Source: Endomychus coccineus
Lineage: Eukaryota > Arthropoda > Insecta > Coleoptera > Endomychidae
Direction of reading: 5' to 3'
DNA: 64,000 nucleotides
Assembly: GCA_958510875.1 (NCBI GenBank)
Contig: OY294067.1
Location: 140,140,346 to 140,204,345, forward strand
Below are positions 59,560-64,000 of the stretch, piece after piece. Position 1 is the first letter of the stretch. Every line of letters begins with the position of its first letter. The translations under genes and the position numbers were made by a program. The notes beneath the pieces are model-generated. The model saw only the letters and a list, made by a program, of their open reading frames with translations. It ran no database searches and was not told where the DNA came from.

Positions 59560-59870
59560 TATTAATGAAATTATCATGATTCTGTATCATCATTATCAAA
59601 AAAGGTGAAAAAAAGGAAAAAAAAAGTCTTCTTCGATAATTAAGAATTGGAATTTTCAGTTGATTTCGTTTATGTGACTTTCAAACGCTGATGCGGTGAA
59701 AATGTTACATTGGAATATTCACAAGAGGCATCTATTATCTGAACAATGGTTTATAACGTAGAGTTCAAAAGGCTTAGAATGAGTTTTCTTGCTATTGACG
59801 CAACCTGGAAGATCATGCATGGTATCAAAATTTGCGTAAATGTTCCAGATATTCAACTACGAATGTATTT
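59560..59870 (+). repeat. Direct repeat, copy 1
   Basis: Similar in the same orientation to about 61390-61725. Shared words include GATTCTGTATCAT/GATTTTGTATCAT, AGAATTGGAATTTT, CACAAGAGGCATCTA and TGGTATCAAAATTTGCGTA. It contains a short ATT microsatellite at about 59546-59566. Nothing coding. Confidence 0.75.
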
Positions 59871-60150
59871 TCTTGGTACAAACTTTCTAACCTGAAAATT
59901 TTTTCTAATTTTTCGGGGTTCCATTTTTTGAAAATGATCTAAAATCGGCCCATATGATTCAAAGTGGATGGATTTTGGTTCATAGGTAGAAGTCATCAAT
60001 ATATTCCGTTTGAGTTTTGTTTTAAGTCAAAAGGTTAATTTTTTGGCCCGCAATAGCAAAACTATGATTTTTACGCAAAGAGCGATTGCAGCGCCCCCTT
60101 GACAAATATCAAACAAATGAAAGACTCGTATTAAAGTACATACAAAATAC

Positions 60151-61122
60151 CGGGATATCAAAAATTATCTTGGTCAAGGGTGGTTGTGGAATCTAAAACG
60201 TGTGTCTTACTTTACGTCTTGAATAATTATGTCATAATTAATTTGAAGATTCTAAAAGTGCAAAATTTCTCAATTTTATACGAATATTGTAACACTCAGA
60301 AGTCTTTAGCACTCCGAACTCCGAGATTTTCACGTGGCCTATCGAAATTAGCAAGTTCAAATTATCTAAAAACATAATTGCATGAACGCCAGAAGTCCTA
60401 TGTAATTAGCTACGAACGTAATCATTTTGACATATGCCTCGAGGAGCTCGCTGTGCGTAAGTTAGAGTTTATACATTTTACTTCGGTCTTGTTAATTTGG
60501 GGCCGTTTCTTACCCCGTGCGACCGGCGCCTGTTGTAATAAAGTGTTTTTGGCTATGGGCCGCTAGCTTTTACACGCTTCGTGTATATTTAAGTAGCGAG
60601 AAAATTCCCTTTGGTACGTCGCATGTTAGACGCGCGTAGCTGAGATCTGAGAATAGCTCAAACTGTTTTAATTAAATTTTCCTATTTATTGGACATTTAT
60701 CGAAAAAAGAATGGCCGTCGGGCACGGTCCGATACCAAATCTAACTACATGGAGCGAAAACGGCACGCGAAAAGTCGTCGTAAAGCCATATTGGGTACAA
60801 CCAGTTTGCACTTTTCTAACTCGCGTGCTACGGGTACGGGTTTCTCAAGTGAACGTCATTCGATATACGGAAAATTAACTATTTCAAAACAGTTTTTGAC
60901 CCGGATTATGGCTATCACGACCTCTGAAAAGTTTCAAAGTTCACATAATTATTTCATAATTTGTAGTTCATTATTGTTTTACAACTGAAATAAATAGGTA
61001 TGAAATTTGTAGGTTATTGATGATGTCATTGTGACAGTGACATAATTATTTCAAACGTAAAGTAAGACACATGTTTTGTATTCCACAACCACCCTTGACC
61101 AAGATAATTTTTGAAATCCCGG
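60151..61122. mobile_element. 972-bp non-autonomous TIR element with TA duplication
   Basis: The inverted ends of about 68-86 bp begin CCGGGATATCAAAAATTATC on the left and CCGGGATTTCAAAAATTATC on the right, with about four mismatches in the first 68. TA flanks both sides (60149-60150, 61123-61124). The interior includes several short ORFs but none with a transposase motif; one is arginine- and lysine-rich (60689-60988). The TA duplication suits a Tc1/mariner-type mobiliser, but the family is not determined. Confidence 0.85.
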
Positions 61123-61389
61123 TACTATCAATGCTTGCTAAGCATCAGTTGATACGACGAGTAGTCATCTTATGATTGATAATTGAAGAAACGTTTGATT
61201 TTGCTCTAAAATCGCACTTTTTGGGCCCTATATTAGGCCCCTTACATTCTATCAACTTCTAATTGAAGTCGTTTCACTCTTTTTGATTTCTTACAACTCC
61301 TTCTGTTATAAAATGATCGATTGGAAACCAAAATTTTCTAAAAATTGAAAAAAGACCCAAAAAATGTCCAATACCTCTTGTAGCATAGT

Positions 61390-61725
61390 GGCATTATTAT
61401 GATTTTGTATCATAATTATCAGAAAAAGTCAGAAGAAGAAAGAAAAAAGAAGTGTCCCCGGGTGGGATCGGACCCGGGTTAACGTTAGTGTAAATCATCT
61501 TTGATAATTGAGAATTGGAATTTTTAGTTGATTTTTTTTGTTTGACGCTGTTAAACGCTGAAGCGGGGAAAATGACATATTGAGATAGCCACAAGAGGCA
61601 TCTACAGCTTGAACCAAGATTCATAAAGGAGAACCCAAGATGCTTAGCATGCGTTTTCTTGGGAATGACGCAACCTGCAAGATCGTGCTTGGTATCAAAA
61701 TTTGCGTAGATGTTTCAGCCATTCA
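61390..61725 (+). repeat. Direct repeat, copy 2
   Basis: The counterpart of 59560-59870. It carries an extra GC-rich insert near 61455-61480 with a CCCGGGT...ACCCGGG palindrome absent from copy 1. Confidence 0.75.
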
Positions 61726-62870
61726 TTTACCGAAACTATCTGCAAAGCCCTCAAGGATAACTTAATAAGCACCTGATTCCAGAATATGGTGAAAAACAGG
61801 AATCTCCAAGTCTCCTGTGGTGAGACTACGATTAGTAGTTCTGTGGAAAACGGATGTCCACAATGGGTAGTACTCTCACTCACCGTCTGGAACATAGTGG
61901 CCGATGTTGGATTGAGGAAAGTTGTCACGTTATCGGGTATGCCGACGATATTCTCATAATTGTAAGAACACTTTGATGGGCCTAATACAGTCAGCCATGA
62001 CTGCACTCCATGAATGGTGCAGTGATAAAGTGTTGAAGAGTAACCCTGAGAAAACAGAAATTGTAGTTTTCACTAGGAAGTACAAAACAGTACTCACCAG
62101 AGAACTGACCACAGCAGGTCAGGTGATTAACATCAGCGACCAAGCTAACTACCTAGGAGTCATCTTAGATAAGAAACTTATATGGATACCATAGCCAGAA
62201 CAACAATGCCGCAACCTTCTGGTTGTGCAGAAGAGATATTGGTCACAATTGGGGCAACATGAGGTGGATCTTTGAAGCCATCCTCAAGCCGAGTTTGACA
62301 TACGCCTCAATGGTATGCTGTGAAAGAATAAAGCTCAGGACGACGAAATCAATCCTGGAGCATTTGGGAAAGATCGTCCTAGATGTTACCATGGGAGCCA
62401 ATAAAATGCTCACTGCCGCACCTAGAGCGCTAAGGAAGGTGGAACCATTCCACCTGACTATGAAAGGAGCTGCAACAAAAACTGTTCACAGACTCATATC
62501 AATAGGACTGGGGAAAGCGAATGGTAGCTACACCTCACTTCCAATAAATTATCATCAGTGATGGAACACACCCCATCTACTCAATGAGAAAGAACGGTAT
62601 GCTACCACGATACACCTTAGATAAGAAGTATTGTATAAGCATACCACCTACAGAAGATTCGTTAAACAATAACCAATCAACCCTGCAATCAATGGTGATA
62701 CGTTAATCGTTAGTCTGGAGAGCATGGTGACCACTCTCATGTGGGAACTGTCTTTTGGAGGTCTGATGAACACTCGTCGGTGTGAACCACTCCACTAGGT
62801 GACACGTGACACGGGTTGCAGAGGGCCTCGGCCTAGGCATTAAGGGACCGCAATGGCCCACTCTTAATTA
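61726..62870 (+). pseudogene. R1-like LINE fragment, RT motifs B to thumb
   Basis: The frames give ...SSSVENGCPQWVVLSLTVWN (motif B, with Gly-to-Trp change after PQ), RYRVCRRYSHN/GYADDILIIVRT (motif C, the YADD aspartates present in one frame), NPEKTEIVVFTRK, NYLGVILDKKLIW, and CRRDIGHNWGNMRWIFEAILKPSLTYASMVC. It then runs to RALRKVEPFHLTMKGAATKTVHRL and a tail near 62870 with an ATAATAACAATAATGATAAA end. It covers just the RT part missing from the copy at 56.3-58.5 kb, but its own 5' and RNase H parts are absent. Confidence 0.65.
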
Positions 62871-64000
62871 ATAGTAATAACAATAATGATAAAAAGTCAG
62901 TTTTTGAATCAGGATACCGTTCTTTGAAGTTAACATAAAGTTCTCTCAATATCTCTAAAAGCATTCTCAACTATGATTATAAAAAAAAAATGTATGGCAT
63001 GGTAGCACTAATTCCAGAATCTCTATCAAGATAGCTTTGGGAGTGTCTGTACCCAAAACTTTACCTAATAAGCAGAATTATAAATTAATTCTTTTTTCCA
63101 GTCAGCAATATGATGAATTTTTTTTGTACAATGTTTGATTTGTTAACTCAACACATGTTCATAAGCGACATTGCAAATTGAATGAAATTACCAGAAGTCA
63201 CATTCAAAAATGTAATAATAATTTGTCCCAAGTTTGCAGTACCCGAAATTTCATCTCGCTGTAATACAGATTGAATCTCAGAATCATCCGCCAATGAACA
63301 TTTTCGAAATCATCTTGAATTGCTCTAATACGTCAACCTGGAGGTAATAGAGTCATTATCTGGATTTTTTCACTTCTTAACACATCCTCAGAAGCAGATA
63401 GACCTCTTATAAGATTGAATAGTGATGAATTAATTGATTCAATACGTGATAACGTTTTCCGACAACTCTTCGATCTTCAAATTGACTTCGTGTCTTTTTC
63501 GATGAAAGGCTGTTTCTTTTAAAAAAATTCCCGTTGAGTTCACCTTTGTTTTGACGTGGTTGTAACGTTTTGATTGTCTGTAATGTGGAAGATATCGATA
63601 TATTCAAGTTCAAAAGTTGAAAAACTACGGCTTGCAGTCATAAATATAAAATAAATTCATTTTTTACCTTCAGTTTTCGTTGTTGTAGAGTGTTAGCCAA
63701 CTTTCTCCAAATTGAACACAACCAATTGCCTTCATTAATATTTAGTTTATCTGAAATACTTTTCTCAACGAAACTGTGCTACACGGTTTCTCCCGCAAAA
63801 GAGGGCTTAAGCATCGTTTCAAATTATATTTTTTGGCCTACACGATATCTTCTTAGTATATCTGAATTTCTTTTTTTCCAATTTTTAGACATCCATCTTC
63901 AGTTTTACAAATGGAATTATAGTATGTTAATCAACAATAATGACAACCGTGTTTTGCTGGCTATAAATTGTAACATACCTAATAAGTTTTTTCGAAACTA
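62871..64000. other. Intergenic, no gene seen
   Basis: AT-rich to the end of the window. A 68-codon minus-strand ORF (63613-63407) is not recognised. Confidence 0.55.

Noticed and set aside
60180..60988. Transposase gene within the 972-bp TIR element
   Set aside because: Three short ORFs in different frames, none with catalytic motifs.

Overview
The window looks like AT-rich, non-coding-dominated nuclear DNA of an insect. The evidence is spliceosomal introns with GT/AG borders, TA microsatellites, a mauritiana-type mariner, R1-type and R4/Dong-type LINEs, CR1/Jockey-type LINEs, a Penelope-like element, Ty3/gypsy remnants and P-element/MULE transposase relics. I cannot fix the order; Hemiptera or Coleoptera are reasonable guesses. 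No complete host gene is recognisable. Almost everything I can name is a transposable element, mostly broken, often nested.

Layout. 0-4 kb: a tRNA-Ser(AGA)-like repeat, a P-element transposase relic ending at a splice donor, a 65-bp tandem repeat, a decayed Penelope-like element and a LINE 3' end. 5.3-6.5 kb: a mariner on the minus strand. 7.4-9.8 kb: faint LINE and gypsy-integrase fragments. 10.5-12.1 kb: two head-to-head 3' ends of an R4/Dong-like LINE. 13.2-13.7 kb: a second Penelope-like fragment. 14.010-16.756 kb: a well-preserved DNA transposon with 32-bp terminal inverted repeats, subterminal repeats and one intron-containing transposase gene of a DUF7869-like family. It sits inside a FLYWCH/MULE-type exon whose frame rejoins across it. 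17.7-25.08 kb: three successive LINE remnants (CR1-like, R1-like, CR1-like).

25.08-30.0 kb: a minus-strand Ty3/gypsy relic split by a nearly full-length Penelope-like element (25.980-29.154 kb). An exact 14-bp target-site duplication flanks that element, which has an inverted 5' segment, two pseudo-LTRs and hammerhead-ribozyme-like cores. 30.05-32.62 kb and 42.87-45.35 kb: two large foldback elements with arms of about 1.0-1.2 kb. 34.7-42.3 kb: LINE fragments (including a longer R4-like copy) and a cluster of tRNA-like repeat units. 46.8-49.3 kb: three short minus-strand ORFs that may be host exons. 49.5-58.5 kb: an R1-like LINE interrupted by 4.56 kb containing two oppositely oriented LINEs. 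60.15-61.12 kb: a 972-bp TIR element with a TA duplication. 61.7-62.9 kb: another R1-like fragment.

The only gene I judge potentially intact and functional is the spliced transposase at 14375-16301. With its terminal and subterminal repeats it is the best candidate for an under-described system. The Penelope element with its ribozyme-like repeats and the two foldbacks come next. All family assignments rest on motif recognition by eye; no database search was run.
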